Notes: a model not told the origin generated them from the sequence alone. Positions 42,501 to 51,740 are shown, numbered from the stretch's first letter. The stretch is DNA of 64,000 bases from Haliscomenobacter sp965225875 (GCF_965225875.1 NZ_CBDDBS010000003.1:186001-250000); one strand, 5' to 3'. Numbers and translations: made by a program.

Positions 42501-45500
42501 GCCGAAGATAAATCAGAGCCAATTTTTGTTTGTGCCGATTGGTTCAAAGGCACCCTGGATTGTTATGATGTGGACTTTGTGTTGAACAACCGTCTGACTA
42601 TTGGAAACGTTGGTGCAACGAGCTCCCCACGACCTTCCAGCAGCAGCCCACAAACAATCAATAATGCCGAAGGTGTAGCGGGTACTGGTACTTGTAACCT
42701 GGTGCCACCAAGTTTGGTAGCTGACAACATCAACAACCTGGGTTACACTTATTTTAAAGACAATTGCTACAACTGCGGTTGCCGCACTACATTGAAATGG
42801 AGTGATCGGGTAGTGTTCTACAATTGTGACCAAATGAAGGCAAATGGTGGGATTTATGCCCGAATTTACCGAACCTGGGTTGCTACGGACTGCAAAGGGA
42901 TGAGCAGAGATACCGTTCAGGAAATTCCTTTTGCTCGACCAGCACTTGAAGATTTCGTGTTCAATGGCGACGGTGATGGTGGAAAATACGACCGAGTAGT
43001 GGAATACAGTTCTTGTGTACCTGATAAAGAACTGATCCAGAAATCGGACGTGATGCCTTTCGTGTGTAGCTACTTCAACCGTACAGCTGCACCTAGATTC
43101 TCACGTTGTTTGTACCTGGATGAAGTAGAATGCAACTATTCCGTATCGATCAAGGACACCGAATTCCCGATTTGTGGGGGTAAAGGTTTGAAAATCGATC
43201 GGGAACTATATGTACTGGATTGGTGTGCTGGTGGTATCGTTGATACTTTCCATATTCTGATCAAAATCGGCGATTTTGAAGCACCTTACCTGGAATATGC
43301 GCACCATGCACCACTTGACATCTCCACAGGCCCAATGGATTGTACTGCAGCCTTCCCGATCTCGGTGGCAGGTATTAAGGCTGCCTTTGGAGTTGACATC
43401 AAAGACAATTGCAGCCTGGGCAACATCAGTGTTAAACTGAAAACCAAAGACCGCTACGTCAAAGGCATTTTGGTTGCTGAAGATACCTGGGATGAGGTTA
43501 GTTATTCGATCATGAACGGTATGATGCTGGGTGTTCCAGTGGGCCGCCACCGTATGATCATTGATGCTTTTGATGGCTGCTACAATGCGAAAAAGGATTC
43601 CTTCGAATTCGAAGTGAAGGACAAGATCGCACCAATCATGAAGTGTGACGATGACCTGCATGTAACCTTGAGCAATGCCAATGGTTACACTAATGGATAT
43701 GCCCAAGTGAGTGCGGCAGACATCGATGAAGGCTCTTGGGACAACTGCAAACTGGCCTGGATTGCGGTACGCCGCAATGTACCAGATGGCTGCGCAGCTA
43801 GCTTCATTGCCAAAGGTTACGACACGAACGGCAACGGCAAATTGGATGCTCTACCTGCAGATGGTGATGTAAGCAAAGCCGATGGTTTTGACCGGAACGG
43901 CGATGGCGACATTGCCGACTTTGGTGAAACCTTCATCCTGAAAGGCGGCAAATTGATGACGCCACTGTTGGACTTTGTAGAGTTCTTCTGCTGCGATTTG
44001 ACCGAAAGAGTGACAGTTGAATTGTGGGGAGGTGACATCTACGGCAATACGAACTACTGCTGGATGGATCTGCTGATCGAAGACAAGGTGGCACCAACTT
44101 GTTTGGCACCCTGGGATGTGACGATCTACTGCGATGACAAAAACATTGCTTCTATCGACAGCAAAGTAGGTTCTGCTGCTGCATTTGGTGATGTGATCAT
44201 TCCTTCTGGCAACGATTGTGCTGCGCTGGATACGACCTATACCACCGAGAAGAAGTTGAAGTGTGGCGCAGGTTACATCGATCGGATCTGGACTTTGACC
44301 AAACAAACGGCGAAAGGCCCAATCAGCGTGACTTGCAAGCAACGCATCCACATTCTACCCGTTCACGAATACAACATTTGTTTCCCTAAAGATGTATCGA
44401 CGGATTGCAAAACCCCAATTATCGACACGGTAATCACCGACGAATTGGGCTGCGATATCCTGGCGGTGAATGTACACGACAAACGTTACGATGCCTCGGA
44501 TGATGAGTGCTACAAGATCTTCCGGACTTACTCGGTGATCAACTGGTGTACTTACGACGACCGTTGTGGTGATCCATTGCTGCAAACCAATGTCTCGATC
44601 ATCGATCGGGCGGTGTTTGGCAACTATGGCAAGGCACCAATCTATGTATTGGTTCGTGACCGCAAAAACAACCGTCGTGATGGCATCGAAGAGTTCTGGG
44701 TTTCCAAGGACCTGGTTGCTGGCAACGCAGACGATATTGACTTTACCGAGGAGGTTCCCTACTGCGAAGTAGCCGGAGAGTTCTACCACAGTTTCATCTA
44801 TACCCAAATCATCAAGGTGTACGATGACACTCGTCCAGTGGTAACAGGCACCCGTGATACCTTCTGCACGAGCCCAACGGCATGTACTGCAAACATTACC
44901 AAGGTGGTGACTTTGAAGGACAACTGCACCGACAAGGTGGAATTGGAGACTCAGTTCCTGATGATTGCACCATTCCAGACTTTGGAAGCAGGCAAGATGA
45001 TCCTGTACTCGACTCCACGTTGGAGCACCAAGGACTTGGGCAATGGTCAGTTTGAGATCAAGGTATCGAACCTTCCCGAAGGTACCCACGACTTGATTGT
45101 GGTGGGCCGCGACGAATGTGGCAACTTATCACTTCCAACCCGGATCCCATTTGTGGTGAAGGATTGCAAGGCTCCGGCGCCAATTTGTATCAACGGCCTG
45201 AGTGTCGACCTGATGCCTGATGGCAACGGTGGCGGCATGATGACGGTTTGGGCAACGGACTTCGTTGCATCCAAAATCTACGATTGCAACGGTCAAGGTC
45301 CAGAAACCAAGGATGGTCTGAAACTGATCACGAAATACTCCGTGAACCGTGTACAACAACCAGTTGATCCAAACCAGACAAGCATCAGTGTGAACTGTGC
45401 AGACCTGGAATTGGGCTTCATTCTGGTTGAACTCCACGCCTGGGATGAGGCGGGTAACCACGATTTCTGTGTCACTTTTGTAGAGGTACAAGACAATCGG

Positions 45501-46730
45501 AAGGTATGCCCAGCTCCAGCGGATAAAGTGAAGATCGCGGGTACCATTGCAACGGAAGGAGCAGGCAACCTGCAAGGGGTGTCGGTGACTTTGAGTGGCA
45601 GTGGCACGCAGAGTGACATGACGGGTACAGATGGTAACTACGAGTTTGTGAACATCAGCAAAGGAGGCGACTTCACGGTGACGCCACAACTGGATAAAAA
45701 CCACCTGAACGGAGTATCGACCTTCGACCTGGTGTTGATCCAAAAGCACATCCTGGGAGTACAGGCTTTGAACAGCCCATACAAGATGATTGCAGCGGAT
45801 GCGAACAACTCCAAATCGATCTCTACCTTGGACATGATTCAGATCCGGAAGTTGATTTTGAACATCGACACGCATTTTGCGAACAATACAAGCTGGAGAT
45901 TCGTGGATGCAACGTACCGCTTCCCGAACCCAACGAACCCCTGGTCAACTGCCTTCCCTGAGGTAGTGAGTGTGAATGACCTGGTGACGAATGTTCGGGC
46001 GAACTTTGTAGCCATCAAAGTGGGTGATGTGAATGCGAGTGCGAGTGTGTCAGGAGCCGCGAGTGCAGAAATCCGCACGAGAGAGGACTTCAAACTCAAG
46101 ACGCAGGAGCAAAACCTGAAGTCAGGCAATGAATACAAAGTGAGCTTCACAGCAGAAGACTTGAAGGACATTCAGGGTTACCAGTTTGCACTGAACCTGG
46201 ATCAAAGCAAGGTGGAGTTGGTAGACATTGAATACGGAGTAGCCAAGGCGGAGAACTTTGGGGTGTTCAAAAACGAAGGGATCATCACCACATCGTGGAA
46301 CAGCAAATACGAACTGGGAGCATTGTTTACGCTGGTATTGAGAGCGAAGGCTGATGCGAAACTCAGCCAAAGCATCAATCTCAACCGCTTGGTATCTCCA
46401 GAGGCATATGACCAAAACAATGAGAACCTGGGGATCGCCTTGAACTTTGAGGGTATCCAGGCCACTGAAGCCTACGAGCTCCGTCAGAACACCCCGAACC
46501 CCTTCAGCGATGAAACGGTGATTGGGTTCACCTTGCCCAAGGCCCTGAAAGGAACTTTGACGGTGCGAGATGTGAAGGGTGCCACGATTTACAAAGTGGA
46601 GGGCAATTATGCCAAGGGCAGTAACCAAGTCACGCTCAAGAAGAGCCAGTTGGGGGCCAGTGGGGTGTTGTACTACACTTTGGAGACGACGGACTTTACG
46701 GCGACGAAGAAGATGGTGATACTGGAATAA
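36600..46730 (+). CDS. Giant T9SS-exported multidomain surface protein (adhesin-like)
   Basis: 3,376 aa. Signal peptide to about residue 34. A beta-sandwich is followed by a Calx-beta domain (about 250-357) and several Ig/PKD-like repeats with the core GGGTYAWSxGANT (from about 390, and twice in tandem at 723-883). Next come three repeats starting YCQG (about 887-1093), two choice-of-anchor-like beta sandwiches (about 1130-1300 and 1480-1640) and a long Cys-rich region with HYR-like repeats. A CarboxypepD_reg-like domain (2975-3030), a dockerin-like calcium repeat (AADANNSKSISTLDMIQIRK), a cohesin-like segment and a T9SS sorting domain (ELRQNTPNPFSDETVIGF, end MVILE) finish it. Probably an adhesin or sheath/matrix component. 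Confidence 0.93.
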   Translation: MDNRYTGLSLRNFVILSTFLTFTFLLQALSGYAQCVSLTTMGSAVTQNFDVLSNTAGSTTNNLTITGWFMSETGTSGLVNQQYAVGTGSSNSGDTWSFGATGSTERALGGLRSGTLVPVFGSCYTNNTGATINSISVAYTGEQWRLGTISRTDQLTFEMSTNATSLTTGTWTPHSSLNFVSPFTTTAGALDGNAAANRTALTYTITGLSIANGATFWIRWSDVDATNADDGLAVDDFSLTPNTNVVRNLSINDVSLNEGNAGTTSFTFTASLSAPAGPGGVTFDIATADNTATTAGNDYTAKSLTGQTIPAGSSTYSFTVLVNGDLDIEFIETFFVNITNVTGATVTDGQGQGTIVNDDICPTPNITVADASGDVTNDGNICLGESATLTASGGGTYAWSNGANTTSITVAPTITTLYTVTVTNEGGCVGTDTLTIHVGPKPLFFDVTGGGSYCGTGPGVTIGLSGSEATARYFLYRNNLYVTDIPGTGNALSFGTFTQLGTYAIVAAYTSTGCFNLMTGTAVINTAGPSFTATPTNGACPESNPFVTLDVPADSGYKYDITIGATYTGSMTAASGGTAINADPLEVYTFPMPPSLAGTQYTVRVIDVATGCYSDQTFTLSAIPVPCDCEAPPFVNFTPLNSTSCDGAMVTIGYTVENGPAIINTTGFLGTFSETTLNDGTGTFTYTPAPAEIGLNLTIFASIADPDGGDPCEGDTASASINVVPLPNPTIIISNESSGVAVNDGITCAGSNATLTTNGGGTYAWSTGANTSSISVAPNITTTYTVTVTNNGCSGTATQVITVNPLPTPTITVTENSGTTPNDGTTCAGATVNLSTSGGGTYGWSTGANTSSISVAPNITTTYTVTVTNNGCSGTATQVITVNPIVEPTFTAVGPYCQGATPAVLPTTSNNGVSGIWNPSTISTSTAGTTTYIFTPAVGACADTASIKVTVNPKAEPVVTGIKISYCQGETPEVLPDELPSNIDGTWSPATVNTSTPGTTTYIFTPDSGECADTASVKITINPKVEPTFSILSTYCQGETPVSLPGTSSNGISGVWSPSTINTAAAGISSYVFTPNVSGTCTDTASLKVEVKALPAAPSLNNITVCEDEGGTRISVAANGIGAPQAITVTYGFDGEVKTGVVAGAGMAGLTASNASIGVGLGNETFPGGTAPTAVDAYSASGWTTNSSVDANDYFEFCITANAGYVLDLSNFRFDAQRSGTGAMSYQVAVSTDGGAFVNVGAAGSVATSFGAKTQTLSVSNASTVCIRIYGFSSTGATGTLRVDNVVLTGAAKPLLPANCKFYTVDPATNPGAVPVATGDSYDPETTVATSPSNIWVTCVGPNGCESPATLVIVTVNPVPTLNIIQPEPACLPTTVNVLEVDLEPSIEGGTTSYFNTLEDAIDGSNAINPNTLTSIDEIRTIYVRYTLETGCFATGQINVAVSETPPAPIVENISVCLSEDTSIKPTTATNGVVSWNFNASTTVGQSSNASFVAANNAALGIGAGNPTFPSGCNNTSNAFSANAWTSTTESQAVANSDYFEFPVSTLSPARLTKFSFFERASTSGPLSWALYVNGTKYASGTTSDPCMQEVRDLDVNICGDQAVIRVYAWRETGTPNADGTWRLDEVEATFESAVLYNFYTDNTLSTKLAGPVAAYVPEDLEPGVPTTFYVTAITTCSDCESEASPITVTAVECKVEITDPCICQNDAGIIENGTYSNDGSFVDTIAVTAPADQNWIVVAVEGLYFDADGTNPVDSGAALTEVKPGVYVLAGYHLDSLGYTITVSNGRGIELSIGNTCYYPDPSFTGLPLLVAPTAAPFKITGTVANGASGVGTFSLNGVPQAGAGPAPTMLTINPATLPLGENTVTYTFDAGAAGSKNLSDPGCAKTVRQSFRVAHCGCQDLTVSLDANCQFKLTANVISDGNCNGATVRVMDNDPSNGDTIDCAGVWTYGLFDAFNNVICWGKVTAEDKSEPIFVCADWFKGTLDCYDVDFVLNNRLTIGNVGATSSPRPSSSSPQTINNAEGVAGTGTCNLVPPSLVADNINNLGYTYFKDNCYNCGCRTTLKWSDRVVFYNCDQMKANGGIYARIYRTWVATDCKGMSRDTVQEIPFARPALEDFVFNGDGDGGKYDRVVEYSSCVPDKELIQKSDVMPFVCSYFNRTAAPRFSRCLYLDEVECNYSVSIKDTEFPICGGKGLKIDRELYVLDWCAGGIVDTFHILIKIGDFEAPYLEYAHHAPLDISTGPMDCTAAFPISVAGIKAAFGVDIKDNCSLGNISVKLKTKDRYVKGILVAEDTWDEVSYSIMNGMMLGVPVGRHRMIIDAFDGCYNAKKDSFEFEVKDKIAPIMKCDDDLHVTLSNANGYTNGYAQVSAADIDEGSWDNCKLAWIAVRRNVPDGCAASFIAKGYDTNGNGKLDALPADGDVSKADGFDRNGDGDIADFGETFILKGGKLMTPLLDFVEFFCCDLTERVTVELWGGDIYGNTNYCWMDLLIEDKVAPTCLAPWDVTIYCDDKNIASIDSKVGSAAAFGDVIIPSGNDCAALDTTYTTEKKLKCGAGYIDRIWTLTKQTAKGPISVTCKQRIHILPVHEYNICFPKDVSTDCKTPIIDTVITDELGCDILAVNVHDKRYDASDDECYKIFRTYSVINWCTYDDRCGDPLLQTNVSIIDRAVFGNYGKAPIYVLVRDRKNNRRDGIEEFWVSKDLVAGNADDIDFTEEVPYCEVAGEFYHSFIYTQIIKVYDDTRPVVTGTRDTFCTSPTACTANITKVVTLKDNCTDKVELETQFLMIAPFQTLEAGKMILYSTPRWSTKDLGNGQFEIKVSNLPEGTHDLIVVGRDECGNLSLPTRIPFVVKDCKAPAPICINGLSVDLMPDGNGGGMMTVWATDFVASKIYDCNGQGPETKDGLKLITKYSVNRVQQPVDPNQTSISVNCADLELGFILVELHAWDEAGNHDFCVTFVEVQDNRKVCPAPADKVKIAGTIATEGAGNLQGVSVTLSGSGTQSDMTGTDGNYEFVNISKGGDFTVTPQLDKNHLNGVSTFDLVLIQKHILGVQALNSPYKMIAADANNSKSISTLDMIQIRKLILNIDTHFANNTSWRFVDATYRFPNPTNPWSTAFPEVVSVNDLVTNVRANFVAIKVGDVNASASVSGAASAEIRTREDFKLKTQEQNLKSGNEYKVSFTAEDLKDIQGYQFALNLDQSKVELVDIEYGVAKAENFGVFKNEGIITTSWNSKYELGALFTLVLRAKADAKLSQSINLNRLVSPEAYDQNNENLGIALNFEGIQATEAYELRQNTPNPFSDETVIGFTLPKALKGTLTVRDVKGATIYKVEGNYAKGSNQVTLKKSQLGASGVLYYTLETTDFTATKKMVILE

Positions 46731-46752
46731 AAAGATTGTACGTTAATGCATA

Positions 46753-46790
46753 GAGGGCAGCTATTCCATAAGGGAGTAGTTGCCCTCTTT
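46753..46790 (+). terminator. Terminator after the giant surface-protein gene
   Basis: GAGGGCA (46753-46759) pairs with TGCCCTC (46781-46787), with more pairing inside (CTA/TAG, CC/GG) and a short T tract. It lies 20 nt after the stop of the 3,376-aa gene and separates it from its paralogue. Confidence 0.75.
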
Positions 46791-46905
46791 GTATTAAAGT
46801 ACAATAGTTAGGTAGATTGATTTTAATGGTATTTTTCTTTTATATTTAAAAAAAAAGTGAATAAAAAAAGAAAAAAAAATTCATTTCTTTGTAAGTACTT
46901 AATTC

Positions 46906-49900
46906 ATGAATCATAATCATATGTCCCAGAAAAAAAACCTCTGTACAATGGATCAGACCTTGTTTCTGCATTTAAGGAGAAGCTTGATCCTATGTTTCTC
47001 CTCTCTCTTGATCACTCAGGTCGCGGCTCAATCTCAAGAAAATACCACTAGGAATGTAACTTACGCAGGAATGCCCTGCCCGGAAAAATTCGCCTCAGTT
47101 ACAGGAGATACGATCCTATGTTTGGGCAACAATGTGAATACCATTACCGAATCGGTTACTTTAACCGCCCATGGAGGTGGCACCTACGCCTGGAGTAATG
47201 GACTTACAACTAAATCAATCACGGTAAATGTTGCACAAAAGTATACGGTAACGGTCACCTCAAGTGTAGGATGTGTGGAAGTGTTGTCTAAAGAGGTGGT
47301 TCGGGTAAAAAAGTCCTTCGCCTCCATTACCGGAGATGCGACCCTGTGTTTGGGTGAAAATGTGAATGCGATTACTGAATCGACTACTTTAACGGCCCAC
47401 GGTGGCGTTGCCTATGCCTGGGATAATGGATCTACGACCAAATCAATTGCGGTTAATGTCGCAAAAACCTATAGTGTAACGGTTACTTCAGACGAAGGAT
47501 GTGAAGAAGTGCTGTCTAAGGCTGTGGTTCGGACTACCAAATCATTTGCTTCCATTACCGGGGATGCGATTCTGTGTTTGGGCAAAGATCCCAATTCAGT
47601 CACAGATTCGACTACCTTAACGGCTCATGGTGGTATTGCCTACAAGTGGGGTAATGGATCTACCACCCAATCAATTACGGTTAATTCCCTCCAGGTTTAT
47701 TTTTTGACCGTCACCTCCGACAAAGGATGTAAACAAGTGTTGTTCAAAGAAGTAGTTGGGGCGAAAAAGTCATTTGCCTCCGTTTCGGGAGATACGACCC
47801 TGTGTTTGGGCAAAGATGCGAATACGATTACCGAATCAACCACTTTAACTGCTTACGGTGGCGTTGCCTATGCCTGGAGTAACGGATCTAAGAACCAATC
47901 AATTACCGTAAATGTCCCCCAAACCTTTACCGTATCGGTTACTTCAGATGAAGGGTGTGAAGAAGTACTGATTAAAAAAGTGATTCGGGGGAAAAAAGAA
48001 ATAGCTTCTGCCGGTCGGGACACCACGATCTGTAGTGGCGCTAATGCTACCTTAAAAGCCAGTGGGGGAGGTTCCTACAGGTGGAGTAATGGATTTACTA
48101 CCCAATCGATTACGCCATCCACCCAAGGACGTTATGTTGTGACGGTGACTAGCCCGCAGGGATGTATAGACGAGGATGATGTGACGGTCAATGTTCGCCT
48201 CAAAACCAAGGTGACCTGCCTGACCTGCCTGAGTAAAGTGACCGTAAGTCTGGACAAAAACTGTCAGCTTTTAGTCAAACCCGAACAGGTAATGGCCGGT
48301 TTCAACCAATGCGAAAACGCTGAATTGCTGAAAGTAGCTTTGGAGGTAATCATCAGTGACGGTAATAATGACAGTTATTTGAATTGCCCTGGAACATACG
48401 ATTATGTAGTAGTACTGAAAAAAGAATACGAAGGTTGTTTTGAGTTTACACCTTGCGGAGGAAAAATTACTGCTGAAAACAAAACAGCGCCAGAACTGGT
48501 ATGTGCACCAAAGGATTTTACCCTGGATTGTTATGATGTAGACTATGTGCTGAACAATTATAAGACGATTGGCAACTTAGGAGCCAGTAACTCTCCACGC
48601 CCGGCTGATACCAGCAACTTTACGATTTACAAAGCTGAAGGTGTTGTTGGAACTGGCGATGCTTGCAACATTGGCCTGCTTCCTCCGGATTTGCTTGCTG
48701 ACAACATCAAAAACCTTGGCTATGCCTACTTCAAAAGTACCTGCAACAATTGTGGCTGCCGGATTACCCTAAAGTGGAGCGACAAAGTGGTGTTCTATTC
48801 TTGCGATAACCTGAAGACCAATGGTGGTATCTATGCTACAATCTTTCGCGAGTGGGTGGCCACTGATTGCAATGGGTTGAGATCCAATTATGTACAAAAA
48901 ATCCATTTCGCCCGCCCCGACCTGGATGATTTTGCATTCAATGGCATTGGCGAAGGCAAGTATGATCGGGTGGTTGCCTACAATTCCTGTACTCCTGAAA
49001 AGAGCCTGATCAAGAAAGAAGACGTAACTCCGTATGTATGCAGTTACTTCAACACTTCTGGCAACCCGCGTTGTTTGTTCATCGACCAGGTTGAATGCAA
49101 TTATTCGGTATCGATTAAAGACATTGAGCTTCCAGGTTGTGGCGGTAAAAGTTTGAAAATCGATCGTGAAATGTACGTGAATGACAAATGTACTGGAGGC
49201 ATTGTAGATACTTTTCATATCCTGATCAAAATCGCGGATTTGCAGGCTCCAGGGGTAACTTTTGCGGAGCAGGCACCTTATGTGATTGATACGGACTCAA
49301 TGGGGTGTACAGGAAGCATTCCAAAAACGCTTGCAGGTATCAAGAGCACTTTTGGTGTAGCAATTAACGACAATTGCTCATTGGCGGAAATCACCGTGAA
49401 AGTGTACACCAAAGACCGTTATGTCAATGGTATTTTGGTAAAAGAAGGAGACGATTCTCCTTTTTGTAACAATGTGATGCGGAATCCAGCAGCCGAATTG
49501 CGCGATGAAATGACTCATGGACTATTGGGCCCGAATGAGCTTCACCAAAAAGAGGACATCTGTTGGGAACCAGTAGAATATACTGTGGTCAACGGAATGA
49601 TGGTTGGTCTCCCGGTAAGCAAACACTTGATGGTGATAGATGCTTATGATGCTTGTAACAATGCGCGTTCTTTCTACTTTGTATTCGAAGTGCAAGATAA
49701 GCAGAAATTATGCCCAAGTTCAGCAGACACCCTAAAGATAAGGGGTACGATTGCAACGGAGGGATCAGGCAGCCTACAAGGAGTGTCAGTAACCCTAAGT
49801 GGCAGCGTCATGCAAAGTGATGTGACGGACCGGAATGGTAACTACGAGTTTGTCAACATCACCAAGGGAGGAGACTTCACGGTGACCCCACAAATGGACA

Positions 49901-50934
49901 AGAACCACCTGAATGGGGTATCAACCTTTGATCTGGTCCTCATGCAGAAGCATATTTTGGGAATACAGCCTCTAAATAGCCCCTACAAAATGATTGCGGC
50001 AGATGCAAACAACTCCAAATCGATCTCGGCCCTGGATATGGTCCAGATCAGGAGGTTGATCTTGAATATAGGCACCCATTTTGTGAAGAACACGAGCTGG
50101 CGTTTTGTGGATGCCTCTTACCGCTTCCCGAACCCAACGAATCCCTGGTCGACCAAATTCCCCGAAGTGATAGGTGTGAATGACCTGGAGACAAATGTTC
50201 AGGCCAACTTTATGGCAATCAAGGTAGGGGATGTGAATGCAAGTGCGAGTGTGAATGGGGCTGTGAGCGCAGAGATAAGGACTGCTGAGGACTTCAAACT
50301 CAAGACGCAAGAACAAAACCTAATGTCAGGCAGTGAATACAAGGTGAGCTTCAGCGCTGAAGACCTGCAAAACATCCAGGGCTACCAATTCGCGCTGAAT
50401 TTGGATCAAAATAGGGTTGATCTCTTGGACATTGAGTATGGAGTAGCCAAGGCGGAGAACTTTGGCGTGTTCAAAGACGAAGGGATCATCACCACTTCGT
50501 GGAACAGCCATTACGAACCGGGAGCTTTGTTCACACTACTGCTACGTGCTAAAGTAGATGGCAAGCTGAGCCAAAGCTTGAGTTTGAACCGACTTGTACA
50601 CCCTGAGGCCTATGACCAGAACAATAAAAACCTTGGAATTGCTTTGAACTTTGAAGGCATCAAGGAAAGTGAAGCCTACGAACTTCGCCAGAATACCCCG
50701 AATCCTTTCAACGATGAAACGGTAATTGGGTTTTCCTTACCCAAAGCCACGAAGGGGAACTTGACGGTGAGGGATGTGAAGGGAGCCACGATTTACAAAG
50801 TGGAGGGCAATTTTGCTAAGGGTGAGAACCAGCTGAGTTTGAAAAAGAGTCTGTTGAGGTCCAGCGGAGTTTTGTATTACACTTTGGCGACGCCAGGCTT
50901 TACGGCCACCAAGAAGATGGTGATTTTGGAGTAA
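46906..50934 (+). CDS. T9SS-exported surface protein, paralogue of the 3,376-aa protein
   Basis: 1,342 aa. The signal peptide ends near residue 42 (VAAQ); an ATG at 46948 would give a more usual length. Five Ig/PKD-like repeats of about 75 aa (KSFASITGDATLCLG ... YAWDNGSTTKSIAVNV) fill about residues 58-430. The rest parallels its larger neighbour: the Cys-rich block with TLDCYDVD and LKWSDKVVFYSC, then directly the CarboxypepD_reg-like, dockerin-like and cohesin-like parts and the sorting domain (ELRQNTPNPFNDETVIGFSL, end MVILE). About 630 residues present in the large protein are absent. Function is likely shared adhesion or matrix building. Confidence 0.92.
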   Translation: MNHNHMSQKKNLCTMDQTLFLHLRRSLILCFSSLLITQVAAQSQENTTRNVTYAGMPCPEKFASVTGDTILCLGNNVNTITESVTLTAHGGGTYAWSNGLTTKSITVNVAQKYTVTVTSSVGCVEVLSKEVVRVKKSFASITGDATLCLGENVNAITESTTLTAHGGVAYAWDNGSTTKSIAVNVAKTYSVTVTSDEGCEEVLSKAVVRTTKSFASITGDAILCLGKDPNSVTDSTTLTAHGGIAYKWGNGSTTQSITVNSLQVYFLTVTSDKGCKQVLFKEVVGAKKSFASVSGDTTLCLGKDANTITESTTLTAYGGVAYAWSNGSKNQSITVNVPQTFTVSVTSDEGCEEVLIKKVIRGKKEIASAGRDTTICSGANATLKASGGGSYRWSNGFTTQSITPSTQGRYVVTVTSPQGCIDEDDVTVNVRLKTKVTCLTCLSKVTVSLDKNCQLLVKPEQVMAGFNQCENAELLKVALEVIISDGNNDSYLNCPGTYDYVVVLKKEYEGCFEFTPCGGKITAENKTAPELVCAPKDFTLDCYDVDYVLNNYKTIGNLGASNSPRPADTSNFTIYKAEGVVGTGDACNIGLLPPDLLADNIKNLGYAYFKSTCNNCGCRITLKWSDKVVFYSCDNLKTNGGIYATIFREWVATDCNGLRSNYVQKIHFARPDLDDFAFNGIGEGKYDRVVAYNSCTPEKSLIKKEDVTPYVCSYFNTSGNPRCLFIDQVECNYSVSIKDIELPGCGGKSLKIDREMYVNDKCTGGIVDTFHILIKIADLQAPGVTFAEQAPYVIDTDSMGCTGSIPKTLAGIKSTFGVAINDNCSLAEITVKVYTKDRYVNGILVKEGDDSPFCNNVMRNPAAELRDEMTHGLLGPNELHQKEDICWEPVEYTVVNGMMVGLPVSKHLMVIDAYDACNNARSFYFVFEVQDKQKLCPSSADTLKIRGTIATEGSGSLQGVSVTLSGSVMQSDVTDRNGNYEFVNITKGGDFTVTPQMDKNHLNGVSTFDLVLMQKHILGIQPLNSPYKMIAADANNSKSISALDMVQIRRLILNIGTHFVKNTSWRFVDASYRFPNPTNPWSTKFPEVIGVNDLETNVQANFMAIKVGDVNASASVNGAVSAEIRTAEDFKLKTQEQNLMSGSEYKVSFSAEDLQNIQGYQFALNLDQNRVDLLDIEYGVAKAENFGVFKDEGIITTSWNSHYEPGALFTLLLRAKVDGKLSQSLSLNRLVHPEAYDQNNKNLGIALNFEGIKESEAYELRQNTPNPFNDETVIGFSLPKATKGNLTVRDVKGATIYKVEGNFAKGENQLSLKKSLLRSSGVLYYTLATPGFTATKKMVILE

Positions 50935-50952
50935 ATCGATGAACGCACCACG

Positions 50953-50991
50953 AAAAAGGGAGACACTGGCGCACCAGCATCTCCCTTTTTT
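50953..50991. terminator. Bidirectional terminator between surface protein and infC
   Basis: AAAAAGGGAGA (50953-50963) pairs perfectly with TCTCCCTTTTT (50980-50990), with an inner CTGG/CCAG stem. A and T tracts on both sides make it work for both convergent genes. Confidence 0.9.
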
Positions 50992-51008
50992 ATCTTTCAA
51001 AAGAAAAA

Positions 51009-51674
51009 TTACTTCTTCTTTTTCGGAGCAATCATTACAATCATCCGGCGACCTTCCAATTTGGGCAGGGATTCCGGCGATCCGAACTCTTCCAGTTCTT
51101 TCAAAAACTTCAACAGCAACAATTCCCCTCGATCCTTAAACACGATGGTACGACCCCGGAAGTTAACGTAAGCTTTTACTTTGGAGTTTTCCTCGAGGAA
51201 GGTTTTGGCGTGACGTACTTTAAATTCAAAGTCGTGATCGTCTGTATTGGGACCAAAACGGATTTCCTTGATCACCGTTTTAGCCGCTTTGGCCTTGATC
51301 TCTTTCTCCTTCTTCTTCTTCTCGTACAGGAATTTGTTATAGTCGATGATTCGAACTACTGGCGGGACTGCGTTAGGTGAAATCTCAACCAGATCCAACT
51401 CTGATTTTTCAGCCCAAAGCAATGCATCGCGGGTGTTGTACACTTCCCCCGATTTGATTTCTGTTCCAACCAATTCGCTGATTTGTTCCATGTTGTCACC
51501 AACCAAACGAATTTGGGGCACCCGAATTTGATCATTGAGGCGGAATTGACCTTTGTCATCCTCACTGGGGTACCTAGAGTCTCTGCGATTGTTGCGGTTG
51601 CCGCCACCACCACCACCGAAGGGAGGTCTGCTTCCACCGCCGGGACGATTACCGCCAAATTGATTCTTTGCCAA
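51009..51674 (-). CDS. infC: Translation initiation factor IF-3
   Basis: 221 aa with both IF3 domains: N-terminal block RLNDQIRVPQIRLVGDN and VEISPNAVPPVVRIIDYNKF, the linker helix YEKKKKEKEIKAKAAK, and the C-terminal domain IRFGPNTDDHDFEFKVRHA with YVNFRGRTIVFKDRG. IF3 keeps the 30S subunit free and checks start codons. A Gly/Arg/Asn-rich extension of about 40 residues (GGNRPGGGSRPPFGGGGGG) precedes the core. The usual downstream genes rpmI and rplT are not here; the gene ends against a convergent surface-protein gene. The ATG start is the first in frame. Confidence 0.96.
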   Translation of the reverse strand: MAKNQFGGNRPGGGSRPPFGGGGGGNRNNRRDSRYPSEDDKGQFRLNDQIRVPQIRLVGDNMEQISELVGTEIKSGEVYNTRDALLWAEKSELDLVEISPNAVPPVVRIIDYNKFLYEKKKKEKEIKAKAAKTVIKEIRFGPNTDDHDFEFKVRHAKTFLEENSKVKAYVNFRGRTIVFKDRGELLLLKFLKELEEFGSPESLPKLEGRRMIVMIAPKKKK

Positions 51675-51740
51675 ATGAAATTTATTTTGTTAAAAAAATA
51701 ATGAAAAATGGGACTTTTTGGTTCCACAAACTTAAAAAAA

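Noticed and set aside
37000..50500. Many long reading frames on the minus strand under the two giant genes
   Set aside because: They are shadows of repetitive, biased plus-strand coding sequence, with no family motifs and no starts or signals of their own.
36600..50934. Recent mobile-element origin of the duplicated surface genes
   Set aside because: No transposase, terminal repeats or target duplication is visible; ordinary tandem gene duplication explains them.
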